Positions 8,500 through 17,370 are shown, numbered from the stretch's first letter. The stretch is 64,000 nt of DNA from Nonomuraea terrae (GCF_004348995.1 NZ_SMKQ01000002.1:62001-126000); one strand, 5' to 3'. Notes: generated from the letters alone by a model not told the origin. Translations and numbers: made by a program.

Positions 8500-10800
8500 C
8501 TACCCGGAGACCGACATCACCCGGCGGGCGAGGCGCACCACGATGCTCTTCGAGGTCGGCGTGTTGGACGTCTCCGCGACCGAGTCCAGCGGCACGAGCA
8601 CGTTGGTCTCGGGGTAGTACGCCGCGCAGCAGCCGCGCGCGGTGGCGTACGCGATCACCCGGAACCCTTCGGCCGTGCGCTCCCCGTCGGGCCACTCGCT
8701 GACCAGGTCGACCGTCTCGCCGTCGGCGATGCCGAGCCGGGCCAGGTCGTCGGGGTTGACGAACACGACCCTGCGGCCCTGGTGGACGCCGCGGTAGCGG
8801 TCGTCCAGGCCGTAGATGGTGGTGTTGTACTGGTCGTGGCTGCGCAGCGTCTGCAGCAGCAGCCGCCCCTCCGGGACGCGCAGCACCCGCAGCTCGTTGA
8901 CGGTGAAGTTCGCCTTGCCCGTGACGGTGGCGAAACGCCGTTCGTCACGCGGCGCGTTCGGCAGCACGAACCCGCCCGGCTCGCGTACGCGGGCGTTGAA
9001 GTCGTCGAAGCCGGGCACCACGCGCTCGATGCTGTCGCGGATGGCGTCGTAGTCCGACTCGAAGCGCTCCCACGGGATGCCGTCCTGGCCGAACAGCCGC
9101 CTGGCGAGCCTGCAGACGATGGCGACCTCGGGCAGCAGGTCCGGCGAGGCCGGGCGCAGGCGTCCCCTGGAGGCGTGCACCATGCCCATGGAGTCCTCGA
9201 CGGTGACGAACCGGTCGCCGTCGCGCTCCGTACGGCCCAGCGTGGGCAGGATGAGCGCCTGCTCGCCGCAGACCGCGTGCGAGCGGTTGAGCTTGGTCGA
9301 CACCTGGACGGTGAGCCGGGCCTTGCGCAGCGCCGCCTCGGTCACCTCGGTGTCGGGAGTCGCGGAGACGAAGTTGCCGCCCATGGCGAAGAACACCTTG
9401 GCCTCGCCGTCGCGCAGCGCCCTGATCGAGTCGACGACGTCGTGGCCGTGCTCGCGCGGCGGCTCGAAGCCGAACTCGGCGCGCAGCGCGTCGAGGAAGG
9501 CCGCCGGGGGCTTCTCGTAGATGCCCATCGTGCGGTCACCCTGGACGTTGGAGTGCCCGCGCACCGGGCAGACACCGGCGCCGGGACGACCGACGTTGCC
9601 GCGCAGCAGCAGGAAGTTGACGACCTCGCGGATGGTCGGCACGGAGTTCTTGTGCTGGGTGAGGCCCATCGCCCAGCAGACGATGACCGACTTCGCGCCG
9701 AGGATCTCCTTGGCCGTGTCGTCGATCTCCGCGCGGGACAGCCCCGTCGCCTCCTCGACGTCCGCCCAGTCGAGGTCGCGGAGGTGCTTCTCCCAGTCGT
9801 CGAAGCCGTGCGTGTGCTCCTCGACGAAGCGGCGGTCGATCACCGTGCCGGGAGCCGCGTCATCGGCCTCCAGCAGCCGCTGCGACAGGGCCTGGAAGAG
9901 CGCGAGGTCGCCGTTGATGCGGATCTGCAGGAACCGGTCGGCCATCTGGGTGCCGTTGCCGACGACGCCCACCGGTCGCTGCGGGTTCTTGAACCGCATC
10001 AGGCCGGCCTCGGGCAGCGGGTTCACCGCGATGATGCGGGCGCCGTTCTTCTTGGCCTTCTCCAGGGCCGTCAGCATGCGCGGGTGGTTGGTGCCGGGAT
10101 TCTGGCCGACGACGAAGATCAGGTCGGACTTGTAGAGGTCGTCCAGCAGGACCGTGCCCTTGCCGATGCCGAGCGTCTCGGTGAGCGCCGAGCCGCTGGA
10201 CTCGTGGCACATGTTGGAGCAGTCGGGCAGGTTGTTGGTGCCGAACCGGCGCACCAGGAGCTGGTAGACGTACGCGGCCTCGTTCGACGTGCGGCCGGAG
10301 GTGTAGAAGAGCGCCTCGTCCGGGCTGTCGAGGCCCCGCAGCTCGTCGGCGATGAGCGAGAACGCGTCGTCCCACGACACCGGCACGTAGTGGTCGGAGC
10401 CGGCCGCCTTGAGCATCGGCTCGGTGAGCCGGCCCTGCTGCCCGAGCCAGTAGTCCGTTCGCTTCGCCAGCTCGCTGACCGGGTGCTCGGCGAAGAACTC
10501 GCGCGTCACCCTGCGCAGGGTGGCCTCCTCGGCGACCGCTTTCGCGCCGTTCTCGCAGAACTCGGCGAAGCTGCGATGATCGCCTTCCGGCCACGCGCAG
10601 CCGGGGCAGTCGAAGCCGTTCTTCTGGTTGACCTGAGTCAACGTCAGGAATGCGCGCTTGACCCCCATCTGGGCGTACGAGATCTCCAGGGAGTGGGCCA
10701 CGCCGGGCACGCCGGCCGCCCACTGCTTCGGTGATCCGACATGGAGGGCTTCGTCGCCGACGTCCTGCCGTGGAGCCTTTTTAGCCACCCGATACTCCAT
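8500..10800 (-). CDS. FdhF/YdeP-family molybdopterin oxidoreductase
   Basis: A 766-residue cytoplasmic protein of the formate-dehydrogenase-like YdeP family. The N-terminal FDCPGCAWPEGDH region replaces the four-cysteine iron-sulphur motif of classical formate dehydrogenases. Later blocks bind the molybdopterin guanine dinucleotide: FYTSGRTSNEAAY, QNPGTNHPR, CPVRGHSNVQGDR, and C-terminal LRSHDQYNTTIY. ATG 10800 begins a short basic leader without a signal peptide. It is divergent from an OFA-type oxalate/formate transporter, so import of a small carboxylate followed by oxidation is a plausible link. The real substrate of actinobacterial YdeP proteins is not settled. Confidence 0.88.
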   Translation of the reverse strand: MEYRVAKKAPRQDVGDEALHVGSPKQWAAGVPGVAHSLEISYAQMGVKRAFLTLTQVNQKNGFDCPGCAWPEGDHRSFAEFCENGAKAVAEEATLRRVTREFFAEHPVSELAKRTDYWLGQQGRLTEPMLKAAGSDHYVPVSWDDAFSLIADELRGLDSPDEALFYTSGRTSNEAAYVYQLLVRRFGTNNLPDCSNMCHESSGSALTETLGIGKGTVLLDDLYKSDLIFVVGQNPGTNHPRMLTALEKAKKNGARIIAVNPLPEAGLMRFKNPQRPVGVVGNGTQMADRFLQIRINGDLALFQALSQRLLEADDAAPGTVIDRRFVEEHTHGFDDWEKHLRDLDWADVEEATGLSRAEIDDTAKEILGAKSVIVCWAMGLTQHKNSVPTIREVVNFLLLRGNVGRPGAGVCPVRGHSNVQGDRTMGIYEKPPAAFLDALRAEFGFEPPREHGHDVVDSIRALRDGEAKVFFAMGGNFVSATPDTEVTEAALRKARLTVQVSTKLNRSHAVCGEQALILPTLGRTERDGDRFVTVEDSMGMVHASRGRLRPASPDLLPEVAIVCRLARRLFGQDGIPWERFESDYDAIRDSIERVVPGFDDFNARVREPGGFVLPNAPRDERRFATVTGKANFTVNELRVLRVPEGRLLLQTLRSHDQYNTTIYGLDDRYRGVHQGRRVVFVNPDDLARLGIADGETVDLVSEWPDGERTAEGFRVIAYATARGCCAAYYPETNVLVPLDSVAETSNTPTSKSIVVRLARRVMSVSG

Positions 10801-10910
10801 TTCCGGCTATCCAGCGTTGTCCAAAATACTGCACACTGTTCCTCGAGCCGCTGGGGCGGTCGCGACAGCCCCCGGGCCGCGGCAGCGACTCCATGACGCA
10901 GTGGCATGAC

Positions 10911-10938
10911 TACTGTCAGATAATCTAGACAAACAGTA
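10911..10938. promoter_or_regulatory. Inverted repeat between divergent FdhF and OFA genes
   Basis: TACTGT (10911-10916) and ACAGTA (10933-10938) form a 6-bp inverted repeat around an AT-rich core with GATAATC, in a 140-bp divergent intergenic region much poorer in GC than its flanks. It could be a shared operator or promoter. No adjacent regulator points to the binding protein. Confidence 0.35.
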
Positions 10939-10941
10939 TCA

Positions 10942-12375
10942 ATGCCGACATACTACTCATTCATGCCGGAAGATGGTCAAACGTTGAAATATTCCACCTC
11001 TGGTGGGTTTCTGAGTCGCGCCCGTTCGGTGGCGCCACCCACCTGGAGCCGGTGGCTGGTTCCCCCGGCCGCGCTGTCCGTACACCTCTCCATCGGGCAG
11101 GCGTACGCGTGGAGCGTCTTCAAGCCCGCGCTTGAAGACGCTCTCCACCTCTCGGGCACCCAGAGCGCCCTCCCCTTCCAGCTCGGCATCGTCATGCTGG
11201 GCCTGTCCGCCGCGTTCGGCGGACCGCTGGTGGAGCGCAACGGCCCGCGCTGGGCGATGTTCGTCTCGACCGTCTGCTTCTCGGTCGGCTTCCTGATCGC
11301 CGCGCTCGGCGTCGCGACCGGGCAGTACTGGCTGGTCGTCTTCGGGTACGGCATCGTCGGCGGCATCGGCCTCGGCATCGGTTACATCTCGCCGGTGTCC
11401 ACGCTGATGAAGTGGTTCCCCGACCGTCCCGGCATGGCGACGGGCATCGCGATCATGGGCTTCGGCGGCGGCGCGCTCATCGCCTCGCCGTGGTCGGCGC
11501 AGATGCTCAGCTCCTTCGGCTCGACGACCAGCGGGATCGCGACGGCGTTCGTCGTGCACGGCGTCGTCTACGCGATCTTCATGTCCCTCGGCGTCTTCCT
11601 GATCAGGGTCCCCAAGGAAGGCTGGCGCCCCGCGGGCTGGACACCGCCGGAGACGACCGGGCGCGCGCTCATCACGACCGCGAACGTCTCGGCACGCAAC
11701 GCGATCCGCACGCCGCAGTTCTGGTGCCTGTGGATCGTCCTCTGCTTCAACGTGACCGCGGGCATCGGCATCCTGGAGAAGGCCGCGCCCATGATCACGA
11801 ACTTCTTCGCCAACACGTCCACGCCGGTCTCGGTCAGCGCGGCGGCGGGCTTCGTGGCCCTGCTCTCGCTGGCGAACATGGCGGGCCGGCTCGCTTGGTC
11901 GTCGGCGTCCGACGCCATCGGGCGCAAGAACATGTACCGCGTCTACCTCGGTGTCGGCGCGCTGCTGTACCTGGTGATCACGCTCGCCGGCGACTCCGCC
12001 AGCTTCGTGTTCATCCTGTGCGCGATGGGCATCCTGTCCTTCTACGGCGGCGGTTTCGCGACCGCTCCGGCGTACCTGAAGGACCTGTTCGGCACGTACC
12101 AGGTGGGCGCGATCCACGGCCGCCTGCTGACGGCGTGGTCCACCGCGGGCGTCCTCGGCCCGCTGATCGTCAACGCCATCGCCGACTCCCAGGAGGCGGC
12201 CGGCAAGACGGGCCCGGCGCTCTACACGACGTCGCTCTACATCATGATCGCGCTGCTGGCGGTCGGCTTCGTGGCCAACGAGCTGATCCGCCCGGTGAAC
12301 CCGAAGTACCACGAGCCGCCGGCCACCGAGGCGCCCGAGAAGAACATCGCGGCCGTACCGCAAGGAGGATCATGA
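10942..12375 (+). CDS. OFA-family MFS transporter, oxalate/formate antiporter type
   Basis: A 12-helix major-facilitator protein of up to 477 residues. The homologous part starts near the Trp-rich WSRWLVPPAALSVHLS; the inter-helix loop has RNGPRWAMF and the OFA-like GYISPVSTLMKWFPDRPG. The first about 30 codons are AT-richer and lack a convincing ribosome site, so the true start may be TTG 10984 or GTG 11029. The stop overlaps the start of a 44-residue membrane peptide gene (ATGA). Exchange of small carboxylates such as oxalate or formate is known for the family; the substrate here is inferred. Confidence 0.85.
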   Translation: MPTYYSFMPEDGQTLKYSTSGGFLSRARSVAPPTWSRWLVPPAALSVHLSIGQAYAWSVFKPALEDALHLSGTQSALPFQLGIVMLGLSAAFGGPLVERNGPRWAMFVSTVCFSVGFLIAALGVATGQYWLVVFGYGIVGGIGLGIGYISPVSTLMKWFPDRPGMATGIAIMGFGGGALIASPWSAQMLSSFGSTTSGIATAFVVHGVVYAIFMSLGVFLIRVPKEGWRPAGWTPPETTGRALITTANVSARNAIRTPQFWCLWIVLCFNVTAGIGILEKAAPMITNFFANTSTPVSVSAAAGFVALLSLANMAGRLAWSSASDAIGRKNMYRVYLGVGALLYLVITLAGDSASFVFILCAMGILSFYGGGFATAPAYLKDLFGTYQVGAIHGRLLTAWSTAGVLGPLIVNAIADSQEAAGKTGPALYTTSLYIMIALLAVGFVANELIRPVNPKYHEPPATEAPEKNIAAVPQGGS

Positions 12376-12506
12376 TGGCGGAGCAGAACACGGCGGCGCC
12401 GCGGCGTACCGCCCTGATGGTCGTCACCTGGGCATGGGTGGGCGTGCCGTTCGCCTACGGCGTCTACGAGCTGCTGCTCAAGCTCGGCCCCCTCTTCGGC
12501 GGCTGA
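12372..12506 (+). CDS. Small membrane subunit of the OFA/MFS transporter
   Basis: A 44-residue protein that starts at ATG 12372 with an ideal AAGGAGGA ribosome site at 12362-12369 and overlaps the transporter stop by 4 nt. It has a polar N-terminus and one membrane helix (about residues 14-38) containing VVTWAWVGVPFAYGVYELLL. Such tiny partner proteins follow OFA transporter genes in many actinobacteria and are named MFS transporter small subunits. A role in assembly or stability is inferred. Alternative start at ATG 12375. Confidence 0.8.
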   Translation: MMAEQNTAAPRRTALMVVTWAWVGVPFAYGVYELLLKLGPLFGG

Positions 12507-12517
12507 CACGACACCCC

Positions 12518-12543
12518 GGCCGGCCTCCGCGCGGAGGCCGGCC
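12518..12543. terminator. 26-bp perfect palindrome, bidirectional terminator
   Basis: GGCCGGCCTCCGC at 12518-12530 is followed directly by its exact reverse complement to 12543. It fills the 38-bp gap between the convergent transporter-subunit and WYL-regulator stops. No U-tract is present, as is common for actinobacterial hairpin terminators. Confidence 0.75.
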
Positions 12544-12544
12544 C

Positions 12545-13507
12545 TCACTGTTCCCGTACGGCGCGCAGGCAGCGCTCGGCCTGTGCGCGCAGGGCGTCGG
12601 CCAGCTCGGGCGGACCGCTGGTGAGCGTGAAGCCGGCGTCGACCGAGGTGATCATCCAGACCAGGTCCGACGGGGTCTCGGCGCCGACGTGGAGCAGGCA
12701 GCTGTGGTCGTCCACGGCCTCGACGACGCCCATCCCCGGCCAGACCCGGTCGGCGACGGCTTCGGCGGACTCGTGGAGGGTGACGGTGGCCCGGCACGGC
12801 CACGTCCGCGACGACAGCTGGTACGCCAGATAGGCCGCCACGTCGTCGTACGGCGGCCGCCTCGGCGCGAAGCGCGGCCCGTTCGGCGTGCGCGGAGTGA
12901 GCCGGTCCACCCGGAACGTACGCCAGTCGCCGCGGCCGGTGTCGAAGCCGACGAGATACCAGTGCCGCCCGAAGCTGACCAGGTGGTACGGCTCCACCGA
13001 CCGCACGGAGTCGCCGCCACGCGGGCTGGTGTAGTCGAAGCGCAGCCGTTCGCGCCGGCGGCAGGCGTCCGCGATGACCATGAGGGTGTCCGTCGACACC
13101 TGCGGCCCGGGCGCCGTACCGGCTCTGACCGTGGCGGTGTGCAGGGTGCTGACCCGATACCGCAGCCGCGACGGCAGGACCTGCTCGATCTTCGTGAGCG
13201 CGCGCAGCGAGGTCTCCTCGATCCCGGCGACCGAGCCGCCCGCCGCCGTGCGCAGCCCCACCACCACGGCGACCGCCTCGTCGTCGTCGAGCAGCAACGG
13301 CGGCAGCGCCGCGCCCGCGCCGAGCCGGTAGCCGGCGGCGCCCTGGGTGGCGTCCACCGGGTATCCGAGGCCGCGCAGCCGCTCGACGTCCCTGCGGACC
13401 GTGCGGGTGCTGACGCCGAGACGGCCGGCGAGCTCGGTGGCCGACCAGTCGCGCGGGGTCTGCAGGAGCGACAGCAGTTTCAGCAGTCTCGCCGAGGTCT
13501 CCACCAC
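12545..13507 (-). CDS. YafY-type HTH/WYL-domain transcriptional regulator
   Basis: About 320 residues. The N-terminal HTH_11 winged helix (ELAGRLGVSTRTVRRDVERL, then LGYPVDATQGAAGYRLG) is followed by a WYL ligand domain, where RLRFDYTSPRG, VEPYHLVSFGRHWYLVGFD and FRVDRL match the WYL core, and a C-terminal WCX segment. GTG 13507 was preferred over GTG 13528, which would sit inside a promoter-like TAAGTG and touch the palindrome. It is divergent from an epoxide hydrolase across a 23-bp palindrome and probably regulates both genes. Confidence 0.87.
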   Translation of the reverse strand: MVETSARLLKLLSLLQTPRDWSATELAGRLGVSTRTVRRDVERLRGLGYPVDATQGAAGYRLGAGAALPPLLLDDDEAVAVVVGLRTAAGGSVAGIEETSLRALTKIEQVLPSRLRYRVSTLHTATVRAGTAPGPQVSTDTLMVIADACRRRERLRFDYTSPRGGDSVRSVEPYHLVSFGRHWYLVGFDTGRGDWRTFRVDRLTPRTPNGPRFAPRRPPYDDVAAYLAYQLSSRTWPCRATVTLHESAEAVADRVWPGMGVVEAVDDHSCLLHVGAETPSDLVWMITSVDAGFTLTSGPPELADALRAQAERCLRAVREQ

Positions 13508-13527
13508 GTCGACCAGTCTGCCGCACA

Positions 13528-13550
13528 CTTAGGACCGGGCCTGTCCTAAG
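13528..13550. promoter_or_regulatory. Perfect operator-like palindrome between WYL regulator and epoxide hydrolase
   Basis: CTTAGGAC (13528-13535), a 7-bp spacer, then GTCCTAAG (13543-13550). It overlaps a -10-like TAAGTG for the regulator on the minus strand and lies just upstream of TAGCGT (13553-region) for the hydrolase. Its position fits a shared autoregulatory site for the WYL protein. The binding assignment is inferred. Confidence 0.65.
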
Positions 13551-13564
13551 CGCTGCCTAGCGTC

Positions 13565-14707
13565 ATGGGCATGACAGGCATTCACCCCTTCCGCATCGAC
13601 GTACCGCAGGACCAGATCGACGATCTCCACACGAGGCTGGCCGCCGCCCGCTGGCCGGACGAGCTGCCCGGGGTCGGCTGGAGCCGGGGCGTCCCGGTCG
13701 GATACCTGCGGGAGCTCGCCGACTACTGGCGCACCGGTTACGACTGGCGCGCGCACGAGGCCGCGCTGAACGGGCACCCCCAGTTCACCACCGCCGTCGA
13801 CGGCCAGAACGTGCATTTCCTGCACGTCCGCTCCCCCGAACCGGACGCCCTGCCGCTGCTCCTGCTGCACGGCTGGCCGGGCACCTTCGCGGACTTCCTC
13901 GACGTCATCGGCCCGCTGTCGGACCCCCGGTCCCACGGAGGCGACCCCGCCGACGCCTTCCACCTGGTGATCCCGTCGCTGCCCGGGTTCGGCTGCTCCA
14001 CGCCGCTGGCCGGGCCCGGCATGAGCGCCGCCAGGATGGCCGGCGTCCTGGTCGAGCTGATGTCCCGGCTCGGCTACGACAGGTACGGCGTGCAGGGATA
14101 CGACACCGGCTCGTGGGTCGCCCCCGAGATCGGCAAGCAGGCGCCCGACCGGGTCGCCGGCGTCCACGTCAACGCCATGATCACTTTCCCGGCCGGCGTG
14201 GAAGGCGAGATGGACGGTCTCAGCGAGGCCGAGCAGCGGCGCTGGCAGGCGATGCAGGACTTCAACGACGGCTACCTGCAGTGCAACTCCAAGCGCCCGC
14301 AGACCGTGGCGTACGGGCTGCACGACTCCCCCGTCGGCCAGCTCGCCTGGATCGTCGAGAAGTACAAGGAGCTCACCGACCCGGTGGACGGGCTGCCCGA
14401 GGATAGCGTCTCCCGCGACCGCATGCTCACCACCGTCTCCCTGTACTGGCTGACCGGCACGGCGGCGTCCTCCGCGCAGGTCTACTACGAGGAGATGACC
14501 GCCGCCGGCTGGGGCGAGCCGCAGCGCGGGACCGTGCCGACCGGCGTGCTGGTCTCCGCCCACGACGTGACCGTTCGGCTCTGGGCCGAACGCGACCACC
14601 ACATCGTGCACTGGACCGAGCTCGACTCCGGCGGCCACTTCCTCGCCATGGAGGCGCCGCCGGCACTCGTCGGCGACGTCCGCCTCTTCTTCGGGAAGCT
14701 GCGCTGA
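13565..14707 (+). CDS. Epoxide hydrolase, EHN-type alpha/beta hydrolase
   Basis: A 380-residue epoxide hydrolase. The N-terminal EHN domain begins [20 protein letters not shown]. The oxyanion-hole motif HGWPG is near residue 102, nucleophile Asp in QGYDTGSW near 179, and catalytic His in SGGHFLAME near 357. It opens epoxides to diols through an alkyl-enzyme ester and has no signal peptide. ATG 13565 and ATG 13571 are both possible, and the nearby -10-like sequence suggests a leaderless message. An HTH_42 protein gene follows at a 1-bp gap. Confidence 0.9.
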   Translation: MGMTGIHPFRIDVPQDQIDDLHTRLAAARWPDELPGVGWSRGVPVGYLRELADYWRTGYDWRAHEAALNGHPQFTTAVDGQNVHFLHVRSPEPDALPLLLLHGWPGTFADFLDVIGPLSDPRSHGGDPADAFHLVIPSLPGFGCSTPLAGPGMSAARMAGVLVELMSRLGYDRYGVQGYDTGSWVAPEIGKQAPDRVAGVHVNAMITFPAGVEGEMDGLSEAEQRRWQAMQDFNDGYLQCNSKRPQTVAYGLHDSPVGQLAWIVEKYKELTDPVDGLPEDSVSRDRMLTTVSLYWLTGTAASSAQVYYEEMTAAGWGEPQRGTVPTGVLVSAHDVTVRLWAERDHHIVHWTELDSGGHFLAMEAPPALVGDVRLFFGKLR

Positions 14708-14708
14708 C

Positions 14709-15812
14709 ATGGGCGACCGGCTGAGCAAGCGAGCGCTGGGCCGAGCGCTGCTCGACCGGCAGTTCCTGCTGCGGCGCGCGGACCTGCCGGCGGTCACGGC
14801 GGTCGAGCGGGTGTTCGGGCTCAACGCGCAGAGCCCGAACCAGCCGTACCTGGCGCTGTGGAGCAGGCTCGACTCCTTCACGATCGCCGGCCTGACCGCG
14901 GCCATCGAGGACCGGTCGCTGGTGCGCTCGACGATGATGCGGGCCACCCAGCACCTGATGTCGGTGCCGGACTTCCGGTTCGTCCGACCGGTGCTGGCGC
15001 CGCTGCTGCGCCGCGTGCAGCGCAACACGTTCGGCCGGCGCACCGCGGGCGTGGACCTCGACGCTCTGGTCGAGGAGGCGCGCGAACTCCTCGACGGCCG
15101 TGTCGTGACCCGGCCCCAGCTGGGCAGGCTGCTCGCGCAGCGCCGGCCGGCCGCCGACCCGACCGCGCTCGGCTGGAGCGTCCAGTACCTGGAACCGCTG
15201 GTCCACCCCGCGCCCAGCGGCACATGGAACGTCTACGGCCCGACCCCCTGCGCCCGCGCCGACTGGACCGGGGTACGGCCGGAGGCGACGGCGGAGGACG
15301 TACGCCGGATGGTCCGCCGCTATCTGGCGGCGTTCGGCCCGGCGAGCGTCTCCGACGCCCGCGTCTGGTCCGGCGTCAGCGGGCTGCGTGAGATGTTCGA
15401 GCAGTTGCGCCCGGAGCTGCGGGTGTACACCGACGAGTCCGGCCGGGAGCTGTTCGACCTGCCCGACCGGCTGATTCCGGCGGCGGATCTCCCGGCGCCG
15501 GTGCGGTTCCTCCCGGAGTTCGACGCGCCCCTGCTCGCCCACGCCGACCGCGGCCGGATCATGACCGACGAGATCCGCCGTCAGGTCTGCGTCGGCGACG
15601 CCATCGCCGCCACGGTCCTCGTGGACGGCGCCGTGGCGGCGACGTGGACGACCTCGCACGACGACGGCGCCGCCGTCCTGACCGTGCGGCCGCTGCGGCC
15701 GCTGCGGCCGTGGTCACCCGCCGACCGGGACGCCGTCGAGGCCGAGGCCGCCCGGCTGCTCGCCTTCACCCACCCGGACGCCGGCGGGCATGACGTACGG
15801 CTGGCCGGCTGA
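14709..15812 (+). CDS. Winged-helix HTH_42 protein, AlkZ-like fold
   Basis: A 367-residue protein of the HTH_42 family, which includes the interstrand-crosslink glycosylase AlkZ/YcaQ. The diagnostic segment FGLNAQSPNQPYLALWSR sits near residues 38-55, followed by STMMRATQHLM and winged-helix repeats. AlkZ uses a QxQ catalytic motif; here the first Gln is Asn (N-A-Q), so base-excision activity is uncertain. The gene follows the epoxide hydrolase by 1 bp and probably shares its message. Repair or resistance linked to reactive epoxides is a tempting inference, not shown. Confidence 0.82.
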   Translation: MGDRLSKRALGRALLDRQFLLRRADLPAVTAVERVFGLNAQSPNQPYLALWSRLDSFTIAGLTAAIEDRSLVRSTMMRATQHLMSVPDFRFVRPVLAPLLRRVQRNTFGRRTAGVDLDALVEEARELLDGRVVTRPQLGRLLAQRRPAADPTALGWSVQYLEPLVHPAPSGTWNVYGPTPCARADWTGVRPEATAEDVRRMVRRYLAAFGPASVSDARVWSGVSGLREMFEQLRPELRVYTDESGRELFDLPDRLIPAADLPAPVRFLPEFDAPLLAHADRGRIMTDEIRRQVCVGDAIAATVLVDGAVAATWTTSHDDGAAVLTVRPLRPLRPWSPADRDAVEAEAARLLAFTHPDAGGHDVRLAG

Positions 15813-17309
15813 TCAGGAGACGGTGTCGGCGACGACGTGGACGAGGTTGCGCGTCTGCCCGACGATGGCCAGCCGCCACGCGTCGAAGGTCGGGTCGCTG
15901 GGCCGGAAATCGGTCTCGAAGTGCTGCATGTCCGGCGTGTGGATGTGGCCGGCCGGGATGTCGAGGCCCATGCGGTCGCGCAGCAGCGTGTTCCGGTAGG
16001 CGCTCTCGTTCGACAGGTAGTTGCCGCCGCCACCGCTGTAGGAGCACGATCCGGGGTCGGGCGGGGTCGGAGCGGTCGGCGGCGGGTACTCGACCGGCGG
16101 CGGGTCGTTCCGCGTCTGCCGGGCGGTGGCGGCGCAGTCGGGGAACTGCGTGTAGTTCGTGTGCCAGACCACGCCGAAGGCGACGGACGGGTCCGGCCAC
16201 GTGTCGCCCGGCGGCCGGGGGATGGAGGCGCCCGTGTTCGCCTTGATCATCTCGGCGATGGGCAGGGTGGCGGAGGTCCACTGGGGCGGCTCGGTCAGGC
16301 TGAAATCGGCCGGCCCGCCCCAGCGTTCCACCACGGAGCTGTTGCACGCGTTGTTGTCCACGGCCAGCTGCGGCACGCCGCCGGCCGGCGCGCACGGCCG
16401 GACCTTGTCGTTGCCCGGCGAGACGCCGTGGTAGCGCGCGTTCCACTGCTCCAGGTTGAACGCCGCGCCGCCCGCCTGGCTGATCGTGATGGACGCGTCC
16501 ACCCGCTTCGGCCCCGGGCGCATGAACGGCCCGACGGTGTCCTCCAGATAGCCGCGCTCGAACTCGGGATAGTTGACCGGCAGCGTGTAGGCCTCGATCC
16601 GCGCGATCCCGCCGCTCTTCGTCCGGTACGTGGTGCCGTCCAGGGCGAGTGCGGTCGCCCCCGACGGGTTGCCGTGCCGGATGTTGTTGCCGACCGTCCC
16701 CGGCGCGGGGCCGGTCGTTCCGCCGTCGAGCGTGTACGGGTCGAAGCCGCTGGCGATGACCCGCCTGACGCCCTTCCCGCTGGGGAGGTCGATGTCGAAC
16801 ATGCCGCGGGAGGCGCGGTCGAACCGGGTGATCAGCTCGGTCCGCTCGGCGGCGGACAGCCGGAACTTCGGCGTCCACTGCCGCAGGACGGCGGTCGACT
16901 CCAGCCGGGTCCAGTAGAGCGGCCGGTCGTCGCTGTAGGGCAGGTCGCCTCGGACCGGCTCCCGCTGCTGGGCCCGCCGTACGGCGTCGCGCCAGAGCTC
17001 CTCGCCCGCGCGCAGGACGAGCGCCGTGGTGGCCTTGAGGCTCGTCGTCCGGCAGAGGTCACGGGTCAGCGCCGGGGTGAAGCCCTGGAAGCCGCCGCCC
17101 TCGATCATCTGACGGGCGAACGTGCGCGACTGCGGCACCGCCGGGTCGTCGGCGTCGGGCAGGGTCAGCCCCAGCCGTTCCTCCTCCACCGACAGGGCCG
17201 CCCCGGAGTCGAGGCATCCGCGCTCGCTCCGCGCCGAGACCGGCCCCGCCGTGGCGAGCAGGGTCACGGCCGCCAGGGCCAACGCCGCCCCGCGTCGTAG
17301 GTACGTCAT
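15813..17309 (-). CDS. Secreted pyroglutamyl-peptidase-like (C15 fold) protein, probable pseudoenzyme
   Basis: A 498-residue protein with a signal peptide (1-26, cut near VSARS), about 150 unassigned residues, and a region resembling C15 pyroglutamyl peptidase. Matching blocks are IASGFDPY (186-192), NPS (214-216), ITISQAGG (274-281), NLEQW with a conserved-position Glu287, and GHIHTP (454-459), equivalent to the catalytic-His motif. The block that should carry Tyr-x-Cys-Asn reads AYRN (437-440), so the nucleophile Cys appears replaced by Arg. Known C15 enzymes are cytosolic and about 215 residues long. An exported, extended form without Cys suggests a binding or structural role. Strong promoter and AGGAGGT site upstream. 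Confidence 0.65.
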   Translation of the reverse strand: MTYLRRGAALALAAVTLLATAGPVSARSERGCLDSGAALSVEEERLGLTLPDADDPAVPQSRTFARQMIEGGGFQGFTPALTRDLCRTTSLKATTALVLRAGEELWRDAVRRAQQREPVRGDLPYSDDRPLYWTRLESTAVLRQWTPKFRLSAAERTELITRFDRASRGMFDIDLPSGKGVRRVIASGFDPYTLDGGTTGPAPGTVGNNIRHGNPSGATALALDGTTYRTKSGGIARIEAYTLPVNYPEFERGYLEDTVGPFMRPGPKRVDASITISQAGGAAFNLEQWNARYHGVSPGNDKVRPCAPAGGVPQLAVDNNACNSSVVERWGGPADFSLTEPPQWTSATLPIAEMIKANTGASIPRPPGDTWPDPSVAFGVVWHTNYTQFPDCAATARQTRNDPPPVEYPPPTAPTPPDPGSCSYSGGGGNYLSNESAYRNTLLRDRMGLDIPAGHIHTPDMQHFETDFRPSDPTFDAWRLAIVGQTRNLVHVVADTVS

Positions 17310-17341
17310 GGCGCCCTTACCTCCTGCCCGCAGATGATCAG

Positions 17342-17370
17342 ACCTTACGAATCGTTCAACAATCCGTCAA
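17342..17370 (-). promoter_or_regulatory. Sigma70-type promoter for the C15-like gene
   Basis: On the minus strand TTGACG (17370-17365), a 17-bp spacer, then TAAGGT (17347-17342). The AGGAGGT ribosome site lies at 17325-17319, before ATG 17309. The -35 and -10 hexamers are close to the housekeeping consensus, so constitutive expression is likely. Confidence 0.65.

Noticed and set aside
8182-10734. An 850-codon open frame on the plus strand
   Set aside because: It is antisense to the FdhF/YdeP gene, whose motifs are unambiguous; the plus frame is low-complexity Val/Arg/Gly/His-rich sequence.
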